Assembly: GCA_033675265.1 (NCBI GenBank)
Contig: JAUJYZ010001121.1
Location: 1-64,000 of the forward strand
DNA from: Actinostola sp. cb2023
Taxonomy: Eukaryota > Cnidaria > Anthozoa > Actiniaria > Actinostolidae
Direction of reading: 5' to 3'
DNA: 64,000 nt
Positions 25,679 to 35,545 of the stretch are shown in pieces (within the stretch, counting starts at the first letter, position 1; each line of letters begins with the position of its first letter). The position numbers and the translations under genes were made by a program. Below the pieces are notes generated by a model that was not told the origin of the DNA, ran no database searches, and worked only from the letters and a program-made list of their open reading frames with translations.

Positions 25679-27592
25679 TTAAGTACCTTGAGAGCACATG
25701 CTTGTCAGTATTCAAAAAAAACTTTTTGAAACCGAACACGATGGGGATGGTACCTACATTGGGGTACAGGCAAAGAGACATCCAATCGGTAGAAGCCTTA
25801 GAATGGTTATCATCTCTAAAGCTCAATTCACCTTCGATGAATCTTCAAACTGCTCTCGATTCAACAGGAGAAGCTGTTATTGATGGTGCTAAGGTCGATG
25901 GTTATGATGCATCAACCCAAACGGTGTATCAGTACCAAGGTTGCTGGCATCATGCATGTGAGGTTTGTTTTAAGGATCGACAAAAATTTCATCCTTATCA
26001 TGGACTTTCCATGGCAGATCTTTTTAGGAAAACGTGTCGTCGCACACAACGGTTAAAGACCTTAGGGTACAAAGTGATTGAAATGTGGAGTCACCAATGG
26101 GATGTCGAGCGTGAACAGTACCTGTCGTTCTTTAATCAATTAACATTTGAAGCCCGCCGACCAATATTACCACGTGAAGCTTTAATGGGTGGTAGAACAA
26201 ATGCTATTCAACTTTATGCATGTACTCAAGATTCAATTTCTGAAGATGAGCAAGACGTCGGTGCAAGTACTTTGATCAGTTCAGATCCTGTGCATCGAAT
26301 ACGATATATCGACATTGTTTCCCTTTATCAAACCGTTATGTGGGAAGAAGCGTATCCATTGGGGCACCCAAAGGTTCTGTCTGGAATATCTCCAGAACTT
26401 CAATCGGTACACCACGTTTGGGATGGTACATGGTTTGGATTAGTTAAATGCACGGTTGAACCCCCCAGAGGTTTATTTTTTCCAGTTTCTCCCACAAGTG
26501 ATTCAATCCAAATTGATGTTTACATTGTGTCGTACTTGCGCAGAAACTCTGAATCAGACTGAAGACTGTCATCACCAATCAGATGAAAGGTGTTTGACCG
26601 GGGTATGGACCACACCCGAATTGACTGAAGCGGTTCGTCAGGGGTACAAGGTTCGCCAGGTCTACGAAGTGTGGGATTATGAAAAACAAAGTAAAGATTT
26701 GTTTCGTGATTACATTAAAGAAAATCTACGATTGAAATTGCAAGCTTCCGGTTGGTCGTCTAACACTCTGTCTGACAAAGACAGAGATGACTTTATTCGT
26801 TTGTAAAAAAACATTTATGACATAACAATTGAAAAGGAGGACATTGAGATAAATCCAGGACTTCGTTCCATCTCGAAGTTAAATCTCAACTGTTTGTGGG
26901 GTAAATTTGGTCAAAATCCTTTTAAGGATAAAACAATATTCATCACTGATCCTGAAGAGTATTTTAGACTTCTTCTTGATGATACTGTTCAAATGTTAAA
27001 CGTGTTGTTGTTTGAAAATAATCCACACATCGTTCAAGTGAGATATAAATTATTTAACGAAGCTGTGGAGGATAACCCGAACGGAAATGTTGTCATTGCT
27101 TCATTTGTTACCTCGTGGGCTCGGCTGCGGTTGTATCAAGTTATTTCATCATTGAAAGAAAGAGTACTTTATCATGATACAGACAGTGTCATTTACACTA
27201 CTTTGAACGATAAAGAAGACGAAATCCCCACCGGAAGTCTGTTGGGTATGTGGTCTGATGAATGTAAAGATCCAATCACCAATTGGGTGCAAGAATTTGT
27301 GAGTTTGGGTCCAAAGACCTATGCTTACAACACCAAAAAGGGGGAGCAAATTGTCAAGTGTAAAGGTATCTCGTTGACTCAGCAGGCAAAGAAACTGGTT
27401 CGCATGCGCTCCATGTTGAATCTGCTTGAGGAGAAGAAACACAATTTGAAAGTACATTACGATAAACATATTGTTCGGGATGTAAAGACCAAGCGATTGA
27501 AAACAGTATCTATGGATAAGTTGCTTAAGTTTGTCTATAACAAACGAAGGTTAATGGGTGATGGAATTACTACATTACCGTATGGTTATTAA

Positions 27593-28362
27593 ATAATTTT
27601 ATTTTTATTTTTATTTTTATTTTATTTATATTTATTTTTCATTCATTATGGAGATTACCCAAAATAAAAATTGTGTAACTGAATCTTTCCACACGTTGTA
27701 TGTGTAGGACGGCGGTTCACATGAGTGCGATGGGTACAAATGAAGCACGTGAGCACACAATCCCGATATCACTACAACACGATTACTGCTCTGTCGCTAG
27801 ACGACATTGGTATTGAGTGGTCGATTTTTTGTACCAATGGGAGAGATTCTTTACGCTCTTTTTGTTTTGTTTTGGATAAGTTTCTATTAGACTCCTCTCC
27901 ACATGTTGTATGTGTAGGACGGTGGTTCACATGAGTGCGATGGGTGCAAATGAAGCACGGAACCCAATATCCCGATATCACTACAACACGATCACTGCTC
28001 TGTCGTAAGACATCGAAATGGAGTGGTCGATTTTGCACTAATAGGAGAGGTGTTTTTTAGGAATATTGTCTGTGATGAGGAAATCTCCAAAATGAATGAA
28101 AGGAAATAAAAGTAAAACAATCGTAAAAATGAAAAAATAAAAAAATAAAAATAATAATATGCATTTATGTAAATGAAAATGTTGTTACAAATAATTTATA
28201 ATATGCATTTATGTAAATGAAAATGTTGCTACAAATAATTTATAATATGCATTTATGTAAATGAAAATGTTGCTACAAATAATTTATAATATGCATTTAT
28301 GTAAATGAAAATGTTATATTATAAATAAGATTTTTTATTTTACATTTGATGATACTATCAGA
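27593..28362. repeat. Polinton intergenic region: long duplicate and 45-bp tandem repeat
   Basis: After the polymerase stop comes an AT-rich tract with ATTTTT repeats. Two copies of a block of about 140 bp follow (about 27692-27840 and 27898-28040, sharing TGTATGTGTAGGACGG and CCGATATCACTACAACACGA). Next are four copies of a 45-bp unit (28149-28318) containing ATATGCATTTATGTAAATG. This is the longest non-coding stretch in the Polinton and may hold regulatory or replication signals. Confidence 0.8.
28316..28327 (+). promoter_or_regulatory. Candidate TATA box for the tandem gene block
   Basis: TATATTATAAATA lies about 40 bases before the start codon at 28363, directly after the 45-bp repeats. 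Confidence 0.5.
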
Positions 28363-28800
28363 ATGGGGACAAACTCTTTAAAAGAAGAGGTGACTCAACT
28401 GAGCGACTCATCAATTCAGGATCTTTTATTGCTCTACAATTCTTCTGAATTACCATATTTCGTTACCATACGGTACCCTAAAGATATTTTGGAACATAGA
28501 ATTGCGATAGAAAAAGCTGCCAAACGTGGCCTTCATGTATCTATCCCTCAAAACATCTATCCGTTCAGAAGCAGCGATTTACAGTGGGGAAGTATGATGT
28601 CAATGATAGACGATGAACAAGAAATGTCGCGTCAAACTTTATCTCCTCTTCCAAAGTCCCCCAATCAAATTAGTATAGAAAATGAGTTAGTAGCACGACA
28701 ATTGGATGAATACAGTCGTCATGTTCAAGATGAACCTTTGCGGAGAAAAGCATCTATGTTTGCTTCTCTTCTAAAGAACAGGCCTTTTATTTTTGTCTGA
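28363..28800 (+). CDS. Polinton hypothetical protein, 145 aa
   Basis: Open frame ending in TGA, first of a tightly packed plus-strand series. The product is soluble and helical, with no transmembrane segment or metal-binding motif. The middle is Ser/Pro rich (LSPLPKSPNQ) and the C-terminus ends in hydrophobic residues. No family was recognised. The next gene starts 11 bases downstream. Confidence 0.65.
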   Translation: MGTNSLKEEVTQLSDSSIQDLLLLYNSSELPYFVTIRYPKDILEHRIAIEKAAKRGLHVSIPQNIYPFRSSDLQWGSMMSMIDDEQEMSRQTLSPLPKSPNQISIENELVARQLDEYSRHVQDEPLRRKASMFASLLKNRPFIFV

Positions 28801-28811
28801 TCAAGACCAAA

Positions 28812-29390
28812 ATGAACTGGGACACTCTTCTGGCTCGTTTGCGAGAAACCCCCCGATTCGAACCTAAAGAAATACCGCTTAATGAAGATATTATAATGAT
28901 TGATTTTGGTACTGCAATGGATATGGATTCCATCGATCCAGTTGTGCGTTCATCTCTGAATGAAAACACACAAAGATCAAGTGGTGGTGATGATCCGAAT
29001 CCTAATGGTGATGCACTGACTTCAAATGGGGATGAGTTTCATTTAAGTGGTGACCAGTCGCATACCGATGGTGATGCATTGGTTGTAAATGGTGATGAAA
29101 TCAATAAAAGTGGTGAACAGTCGTTCATAGATGGCGATGACCTTCACTCATCTGGTGATCTTCTTCAAGATTTTCCCTCATATTTGAAACGCATCGAAGA
29201 CATTAAACATCCGAACGAGGCAAAAGAGTTAGATTTTCATTCTTTTCCCATAGAAGATTTGAACCTCGATGAAAAGTTTCAATTTAGTAGAGTATTAAAT
29301 AATTTTTGTGATCTATTTCCTAAATTAAGGGAACAAACCTGGGATGTTTATCAGAAGATAGTGGCTGCAACTATTTGGAAAGGCCCATGA
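28812..29390 (+). CDS. Polinton hypothetical acidic protein with GD repeats, 192 aa
   Basis: Residues about 55-115 contain a degenerate repeat built on (N/S/D)GD and (N/S/D)GE, with at least ten such triplets roughly every five to ten residues. The flanks are helical. Such Asp-Gly repeats can bind Ca2+ or be disordered linkers; neither is shown here. The stop overlaps the next start as ATGA at 29387-29390. Confidence 0.65.
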   Translation: MNWDTLLARLRETPRFEPKEIPLNEDIIMIDFGTAMDMDSIDPVVRSSLNENTQRSSGGDDPNPNGDALTSNGDEFHLSGDQSHTDGDALVVNGDEINKSGEQSFIDGDDLHSSGDLLQDFPSYLKRIEDIKHPNEAKELDFHSFPIEDLNLDEKFQFSRVLNNFCDLFPKLREQTWDVYQKIVAATIWKGP

Positions 29391-30010
29391 AACGAGAAAA
29401 ATTACAGCAGATGTCAAAAGAACAACTCATTGCTTATCTTGAACAAGTTGATACCGCTTTAACGCTTCCTTTTCATCCAGCTAGTCGAAGCAGGTTAAAG
29501 ATAGCTAAAGACAATATTTCACAATTATTAAATGAAATCGATTCGTCTGACCCTCCAACCCAAGAAAATAATCACTACCCGACATCGGAAGGTAGCGGAG
29601 ATCATACCAGGGATGAAGACACTTTGAGCGAAATAGAAGACCAACACAAGAACTCAGATCAGGACACTGTGTCTAAGGCATTGCGGACAAAATTAGGAAA
29701 GGGGGATTATCAAACTATTGCTCGAACGACTACAGTAACGACAGTTCGTCGCGGAAAACGCCCTATGGTCAATCGACAGCACGTTAGCGCCACTATTCCC
29801 TCTAATGATGAACATGATGAAAACCAAAACATAAGTCCTAGAGAAAAGCGCAAATCAAGAAGTCCAAAAACCAAAGCACGTCGGAAACAAGTCTCTCAAA
29901 AAGGAGGAGAACACGGATCATATAAAAACGGGGAAAATAATTCGTATCAACATATTGGAGAGTACTTGAGCTTCTTAAGGAAAATTAGGAAAGAGCAATC
30001 AAAACCATGA
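29387..30010 (+). CDS. Polinton hypothetical basic protein
   Basis: The best start is the ATG at 29387, which overlaps the previous stop by one base of the codon (ATGA). The N-terminus (MSKEQLIAYLEQ) is predicted helical. The middle is acidic and the C-terminal third is basic (KRKSRSPKTKARRKQ), consistent with nucleic-acid binding. Its stop forms another ATGA with the gene at 30007. Family unknown. Confidence 0.65.
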   Translation: MKREKLQQMSKEQLIAYLEQVDTALTLPFHPASRSRLKIAKDNISQLLNEIDSSDPPTQENNHYPTSEGSGDHTRDEDTLSEIEDQHKNSDQDTVSKALRTKLGKGDYQTIARTTTVTTVRRGKRPMVNRQHVSATIPSNDEHDENQNISPREKRKSRSPKTKARRKQVSQKGGEHGSYKNGENNSYQHIGEYLSFLRKIRKEQSKP

Positions 30011-30528
30011 GTATTGGAAAAAGTTTTATTCGTTCATTAGCCATCTGCCACCCTTCTCAAGCGACACCATTACTAAGAAACAGTACCGATGATCAGCTTA
30101 TGGCAATGCAACAGGTCGTACAAAATGTACTTTCGAAGAAGATCCTTCTAAATACGAAACTTCCAAAACAATTTAGAAGAAGACTTCACAATATTGCCTT
30201 TCGACATGCAACCCCCCAACAAATACGTCGTTCCTTAACTCAACGAGGAGGTAATGCTGCTGTCATGGCAGGGAAAGTAATGAAAACGTTAGCTCATGCT
30301 GCAGCACCCCATTTAAAGACCGTGGGGAAAGTGATCGTGCAAGAGGGTATAAGTAAGGGAATTGAAAACATAAGGGCACGGATTAAAGGAAAGAAGACGA
30401 AGAAATTACCCCCTCCATTTCAAGTTTCCAACACTCCACCTACACCTTCAGATCCTGATCAAGAGGAGCTGGATCGTATCGTCAATCAAGCTCTCCAAAA
30501 AGAAGATAACGATGACTCGACGAAGTAA
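30007..30528 (+). CDS. Polinton hypothetical virion-like basic protein, 173 aa
   Basis: An Arg/Gln-rich N-terminal half is followed by an Ala/Gly-rich stretch (GGNAAVMAGKVMKTL) and a Lys-rich segment (KGKKTKKLPPP). The composition resembles small core or cement proteins of adenovirus-like particles, but no homologue is recognised. The start is fixed by the ATGA overlap with the gene before it. Confidence 0.6.
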   Translation: MSIGKSFIRSLAICHPSQATPLLRNSTDDQLMAMQQVVQNVLSKKILLNTKLPKQFRRRLHNIAFRHATPQQIRRSLTQRGGNAAVMAGKVMKTLAHAAAPHLKTVGKVIVQEGISKGIENIRARIKGKKTKKLPPPFQVSNTPPTPSDPDQEELDRIVNQALQKEDNDDSTK

Positions 30529-30731
30529 AGAAAAAAAAGACTTCTAAAAAAAAAGCGGGGGGATTGCACGGAACTCTTGGACCTGCTTTCGTCGACTATG
30601 GGGTGGTGACTAACCCATTTAACAACCGTTATGCTTACAACAATTCTCTTGGATCTATGACCACACGAATAAAAATAAAACGTCAGGCAGGAGGATCAGT
30701 CTCAGGTATCCCGGTCGTTATAAAGGGATGA
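30510..30731 (+). pseudogene. Small basic Polinton protein, frameshifted in an A8 run
   Basis: A start at 30510 overlaps the preceding gene and reads MTRRSKEK before stopping. The next frame, one base over, stays open from the A run (about 30529-30538) to a TGA at 30729-30731 and has a Lys-rich start and a Gly-rich centre (KKKAGGLHG, RQAGGSVSG). Together they make a peptide of about 73 residues if the run carries an indel. Its TGA overlaps the ATG at 30728. Confidence 0.5.
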
Positions 30732-31474
30732 CCATTCTATTTGTATTCGATTGGGCGAAAAATATCTCCTACATCAAAATGAGTAGCACCAAAGATTCCA
30801 AGACGGCTTACGTAGTACCTACTATTTTATGGGATCGAATTACCAATGAACTGAAAGAGTTAAAAGAAAAACATTCCCAATCTGGAGGAGCTGTAATTGG
30901 ACTCGATCAAAAAGGAAATGTCGATGCGGTTGCTTTACTTAAAAACTTTGCCATTCAGCAAACTATTGCTCAGAATCCAAAATCATCAGTGATTGGATTA
31001 TTAGACGATTGGACACGACAAGTAATGAATGATTCCAATCTTGCCGTTTCTGAAAAAGTTCATCTGGTTGGGTCATTAAACCGAGCGCAACAAGATCAGC
31101 TGAAAGCGGCTAGAGCTCCAACATCATCACATCCATCCACAGAAACCTCAAATGGACGTCAACAAAAACCAAGTAGTGGAATCCGGTCGATTCCTTCGAG
31201 AGTACCACCACAGTCTCTTCCCCCTCCTTATGAAACCCCAAAGAAATCATCCACACAATCCTTAGAACACACGTACGATGATCTTATAAAAGGGTACGCT
31301 CATTCCATCAAAGAGTTACAAAGTCAGACCTTGACAGCCGGAAGAAAAGCCAGAATTCAGAAATCTCAACAGCGGATTCGAGCACTCCATGAGAAAAAAA
31401 TTAGCCTTACGGAAACAACCCAAACCGAAAAAAACTGTTCTCACCTTCATAAAAATATATATAGAGGTCAATAG
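30728..31474 (+). CDS. Polinton hypothetical protein with a PPxY motif
   Basis: Starts by ATGA overlap at 30728; an internal Met at 30779 (MSSTKDSK) is an alternative start. The product is mostly helical, with a Pro-rich middle that contains SLPPPYETP, a PPxY motif like those that recruit WW-domain ubiquitin ligases in enveloped-virus budding. The C-terminal third is a probable coiled coil. The family is not recognised and the motif's function is inference. Confidence 0.6.
   Translation: MTILFVFDWAKNISYIKMSSTKDSKTAYVVPTILWDRITNELKELKEKHSQSGGAVIGLDQKGNVDAVALLKNFAIQQTIAQNPKSSVIGLLDDWTRQVMNDSNLAVSEKVHLVGSLNRAQQDQLKAARAPTSSHPSTETSNGRQQKPSSGIRSIPSRVPPQSLPPPYETPKKSSTQSLEHTYDDLIKGYAHSIKELQSQTLTAGRKARIQKSQQRIRALHEKKISLTETTQTEKNCSHLHKNIYRGQ
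31446..31460 (+). promoter_or_regulatory. Candidate TATA box for the capsid gene
   Basis: AAATATATATAGAGG lies about 45 bases before the capsid start at 31499, inside the end of the previous frame. Confidence 0.45.
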
Positions 31475-31498
31475 CTCGTTGAGTGTGATATTTGATTC

Positions 31499-32899
31499 AT
31501 GATGGATCAGACGGGTGGAAGAGGCCTCTCAAAAGCGGGGGGTGGATTTTCTCCATTGGAAGTGAAAAGATCATCAAGGGACAGTTGGGGGCATTATTTT
31601 TCCTCCCCACCTGTTGATACATCAGTTGAAAAATCACGATGGGAAACCTGCAGACCAACTAATGCCACCATGAATCCACTTCAGATCACAATGGAGCGTT
31701 CTCGAGCATGGGTCGATATGACCATGATTTATTTTGAATTCGAAGTCGAATTCACTAATACTGATGGATGGAACCACTTTATTAACCAATGCCGATAAAT
31801 TTGAACTGAAAATCAACGGAGAAAGTGTAGGGGAGACTTCAGAATCCTATTTCATCAAATCATATCTTTTCCGACTGCTTAATCACAGTGAAGAAGAAAA
31901 ACAAAATCAACTCTCGCAAGAAGGCTGGGCAACTGATACTGCAGGAAAGTTTGATGATACAGATCCGTTAGCTTTGCCACAAATCAACCAAACTGTCAGT
32001 GCAGAAAATTTACAAGCAAATCTGGTAACCTTCCTGGATGGCAAATGGAGGAATCATGGAGCATACAAACGCCACCAACTGTGCTGTCAAGGACGTAAAG
32101 TGAAATTTATAATTACACCCATGATCGATGTGTTTCAGTGTGAAAAGTACCTAGTACCAGGATGTCAATTGGATTTTAAAATCCGATGGAATGATCCACA
32201 GCTGGTAATGATGACTGAAGGAACCGTCGCCGCTCCGAAATATCGAATTGTCCAAGACAGTCCCAAAATCTACATTCATCACATAGATGCAGAACAACAA
32301 CTTCACCTCCAAAAAATGAGACTAGCATGATGAAAAATCAGAGGATGGCAATCTATCCATGTATGACTACTCGTATTGTCACTATGACATTTACAAATGG
32401 AAGAAGAAACGGTTCTTTTGTCAACCTCTTCCAAGGCTTCAGACCAAACTATTTGATCCTGGGTTTCCTAAGAGGTGATGCCTTTACAGGGTCTTATTCT
32501 CATAACCCTTTTAGCTTTTGTGACATACATCAGGAAACTCTTCGCATTACAGTCAATGGCGAAGAAATCCCTTTTGAAAGAATGAGTTTAGGCTCCCATG
32601 ATGTATTGGAAGGTTACAATACTATTACAGCATTCACTGGAGACATGATGGAATCTTCCTCCGTTGGACTGTCACGAAATGACTACAAGGGTGGGAATTA
32701 CTTACTACTGTATAACCTTAATCCAGACGGGAGACAAAATTTTGGATATGACTACAATCGAAATCTAGGGGTCGTTAACATTGACGTGGATTTTAAAAAT
32801 GATACGGCTAACAACACCACCCTCGTCTGCTGTGGATCATTTGAAAACAAACTTCTCGTCGATGGTAATAAAAACGTCATCATGATGTATACGTACTAG
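31499..32899 (+). pseudogene. Polinton major capsid protein (double jelly-roll), two breaks
   Basis: Three consecutive frames together show the layout of the Polinton hexon-like capsid protein. The N-terminal strand region is followed by GESVGETSESYFIKSYLFRL, then LNHSEEEK and a GWATDTAG motif. The C-terminal barrel has GFLRGDAFTGSYSHNPFSF and SRNDYKGGNYLLLYNLNPDG. The first break is a tandem TGGA duplication at 31765-31772; the second is a one-base shift near 32325, where the stop and a new ATG overlap as ATGA. About 460 residues, slightly shorter than usual. It would form the pseudo-hexameric capsid shell. Confidence 0.85.
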
Positions 32900-32901
32900 A
32901 G

Positions 32902-33504
32902 ATGTATGCTGGAAATCAACTAAGTACGTTCCAAATTACGGTGGTGGCATCTTTCCCACCCAATGGAGAAAAAGAGCAAAAGGACTATCATTACTTAGGG
33001 ACCATGGCCTCTGATCAAGCACGTCAATCATTATCCCAATTCCAGAAAAAGAAAGACCTTCTTTTCCATCCTTGGGGTATGATATTTAACGTGGACCCCA
33101 TTAAAGACCCAGGATCACATTGGTAAGCCTTATATAATACAACCAAGGAGATTGAACTGTTTGATTCTTATGGAAGCGATCGATTTTATCATCGTTATCC
33201 ATCATTGACATTCTTGAAAGAATACGTTCAAATCAAAGAAGCTCCTCGATTGCAAAGTCACGATACCTACGTCTGCGGGCATTATTGTTTAGCCTTTTTG
33301 TGGCATCGGGCACGTAATGTTTCCCATACAGATTTCGTGGCTAGCTTCCCAGGACCTCCACGTACTAATGACAAAACTGTGTGCCAATTTGTTTGTAATG
33401 AGATGATTCCGAAATCAATCAAAAAACGATTTAATCAAGAATACATTGGACCATTAGGCCACCCGTGTCAAGGATGTTGTTGTGAAAAAGAACAACTCAA
33501 ATAA
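32902..33504 (+). pseudogene. Adenain-like cysteine protease with an internal stop
   Basis: One frame contains the catalytic landmarks of the Polinton maturation protease: His in PGSHW (about 33110), an acidic residue in FDSYG (about 33160), the Gln of LQSH and the Cys of VCGHYC (about 33270). An in-frame TAA at 33124-33126, just after the His motif, interrupts it. The enzyme cleaves capsid and core precursors in adenovirus-like assembly. The tail is Cys-rich (CQGCCCEK). The gene follows the capsid stop by two bases. Confidence 0.85.
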
Positions 33505-33526
33505 TGAAAAACATATATATATTTTA

Positions 33527-34181
33527 TTAATTCTCAGGGTAAAGATCTTCTGGTAATAAACCTGTTCGCACTCGAAATTCGTCTGGAGTCTTTTGTTGAA
33601 AGTATAATACAAGTGGTTGGTAGGGTGTGTCTTTAATGGCTTGGTAGGCTCGCTTGACTCGGTCTCCATGTTGAGGGAAAGCTTGTCGTGTAAGGGACAT
33701 CAACTGTAATTGATCTCGAGGGTTGGGAAAATAAATTATAATATGAGCGTTGAGAGAGACAGTTCTCATATCCTTTGGGAAAAGATTTTGAATGAGCACC
33801 ATGAGTGTAATGTCATGATGATGGGAGCCACGTGTAAACCACTGCTCCATTTTCTTTTTGGTTTCTTTTTCGGTGTGCTCCCCCATCAGATCGTCAAAAA
33901 ACAAAATCCCTGGTCGTTCGTGTGAAGCAAACAAATCGTAAGGAGAGTCTGGAAGTCCTTCGTGGAACTTGAGGTTGATGTATTTTGCCTTCATTTCCTC
34001 GTACATCGGTTGCCATATCGCATAACAGAAGATCATTTTTTTCAGTGGGCGATCCAGAAGCCAAGGTAAGTGGAATATTATTTTCTTAACGTATTGCGAT
34101 TTTCCGGATTTGGTGGGGCCCACACACTAATATATTAAGAGGTGACGTCCATCGTGGATCGTAGTTTTTCACTTCCATCAT
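33527..34181 (-). pseudogene. FtsK/HerA-type genome-packaging ATPase, frameshifted
   Basis: Minus-strand gene with Walker A GPTKSGKS, Walker B GILFFDDL and a downstream polar motif VLIQNLF, matching Polinton packaging ATPases. The probable start is at 34181 (two ATGs in a row). The frame from there breaks at the C4 run at 34115-34118 (plus-strand G4), directly at the Walker A loop, and resumes one base over. About 217 residues, a normal length. It is the only gene of its block on the minus strand, convergent with the protease and divergent from the integrase. Confidence 0.85.
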
Positions 34182-34220
34182 TGATTTCAATCAAACACTC
34201 ACATCCTCAACACACAACCA

Positions 34221-34233
34221 CTTTATATAATGG
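34221..34233 (-). promoter_or_regulatory. Candidate TATA box for the packaging ATPase
   Basis: On the minus strand ATTATATAAAGTGG lies about 40 bases before the start at 34181, within the divergent ATPase/integrase spacer. Confidence 0.55.
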
Positions 34234-34299
34234 GTCAGTGGGTTGCTGTGCTTCAATCGTTTTCACCTTCCTCGAGTCACCCGATTGAAATCAATCGGG

Positions 34300-35545
34300 A
34301 GGGGACTTTAACATGCATTCGGTGCTCCTGTTGCAACGAACGAGACAATGAACAAAACCGTTCTCTTCGGAGGAGGGGGAAAAAAAGAAGAAGAAAAGAA
34401 AGTCCCTGAACGAAGAAGACGCTTGGTACCAATCTTACTTTCAACCAGGGAAACCTCACCCCTACACACTCGATGGCTCCACCTCGTGGACCTTCTACGA
34501 AAGCGCAAAAAAGCGAAAACCCAAGGAGACTCTCAAGGAGAAAGAAAATCAAATGCGACAGTGGTTGGAATCTCAGACGACGTACGCTCTTCATAGACCC
34601 GCACCCAAAAAAATATCCCCGTCGACCCTTTGTGGTCAATTTCATGGATGAACAATGGCAAGCCGATTTATCGGATATGCAATGGTACAAAACGGAAAAT
34701 CGTGGTTATGCCTGGATGATGGTAGTAATTGATGTCTTGTCTCGGTTCTTATGGGTTGAACCTCTGAAAAATAAAACGGGGGAGGAATCCACACGCGGTT
34801 ATAAAGCCATTGAACAACGAGCCCTACAAAATGGGCATCGGCTTCCCTCATGGTTGTACGTCGATAAGGGTACTGAATTTTACAATCGCATTTTTCAACA
34901 CCATTTAGCTTCCCATACTCCCCCTACATACTTGATCAGTGGTCATGATGGAATAACTAAAGCCGCCATTGCCGAACGGGTACAACTCACCCTATAAAAA
35001 AAGCTGTGGAAATACTTTAACGAGACAGGGTCCTACAACTGGGTTGATACCGTTCAAGCCATCGTAGATGTATACAATGCACGACCCCATAGCAGCATCA
35101 AAAGAGCTCCAATGTCGGTCACTCCTTTAATTGCCGCATCTGTAAGAGAAACTTTCAAGAATCAAATTATAAATTTCAGATTGGAGATGTTGTTCGAATC
35201 AGCAAACAAAAACACATGTTTCGCAAAGGCTATCTTCCCCAGTGGACCGAAGAGTGGTTTAAAATCGCTGCAAGAGATCCAGGACCACCACCTTATTACC
35301 GTCTGAAAGAGTATAAAGAAGAAGAAGGGGAGCGAATTGAGGGGACGTTTTATGAACCGGAACTTCAGTTGGTAACAATTGAAGAACAACAACGCGGTCT
35401 GTTCCGAGTGGAGAAAATTTTAAAACGACGTGAGGAGATCAAAGGTCGGCGTAAGGTGAAGGAAGTTTTGGTAAAATTTCGAGGGTGGCCTGAAAAATAC
35501 AACGAGTGGATTCCTGAAGGCAACGTACAACATTTAAACTCATGA
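34300..35545 (+). pseudogene. Polinton chromodomain integrase, three breaks
   Basis: The reading frames show the retroviral-type integrase core: the first Asp in DEQWQADLSDM (about 34655), the second in YVDKGTEF (about 34860) and the expected Glu region in AIAERVQ (about 34970). An SH3-like segment (GYLPQWTEEWFK) and a C-terminal chromodomain (LVKFRGWPEKYNEW) follow. Breaks: a one-base shift in the A7 run at 34607-34613, an in-frame TAA at 34995-34997, and a shift near 35172. The start is uncertain, between 34300 and 34410. The enzyme inserts the element into host DNA, with chromodomain targeting. Its TGA overlaps the next ATG (35542). Confidence 0.85.

Larger units (their letters stand above)
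16440..25682. mobile_element. Element E: second long-TIR, TTAA-type transposon (relative of A)
   Basis: The element runs 16443-25678. It begins GACCGAGTTTGTGAG and ends CTCACAAACTCGGTC, with TTAA on the right at 25679-25682. On the left the matching target bases survive only as the TAA shared with element C. Arms of about 1.17 kb (16443-17612 and 24509-25678) are near-perfect inverted copies. The single internal gene, on the minus strand, is homologous to that of element A, and both element tips start GA(C/G)CGA, supporting one family. MITE U and a minisatellite lie in its introns. Confidence 0.85.
11300..27592 (+). pseudogene. polB: Polinton protein-primed DNA polymerase B, split and broken
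   Basis: The 5' part (11300-12920) holds a zinc-binding Cys/His region and the exonuclease motifs: Exo I FFDFETR (about 12207), Exo II LAHNFKGYDSYPI (about 12424) and Exo III YCLQDVILM (about 12811). The 3' part (25683-27592) holds palm motif A as DIVSLYQ (about 26308), motif B as KLNLNCLWGKFGQN (about 26878) and motif C as YHDTDSVIY (about 27169). Between the parts lie elements D, C and E. A one-base shift occurs near 26483 and an in-frame TAA at 26804-26806. The start is missing, with LINE sequence abutting at 11299. Such polymerases replicate the element using a protein primer; this copy cannot make a full product. Confidence 0.9.

Noticed and set aside
25582..25680. A peptide starting MSFGMNPFTV as the N-terminus of the polymerase 3' part
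   Set aside because: It lies in the TIR of element E and its mirror occurs at 16442-16539; it is transposon DNA read in frame by chance.
28149..28318. CRISPR-like array
   Set aside because: Four contiguous 45-bp copies without unique spacers, in eukaryotic DNA; a simple tandem repeat.
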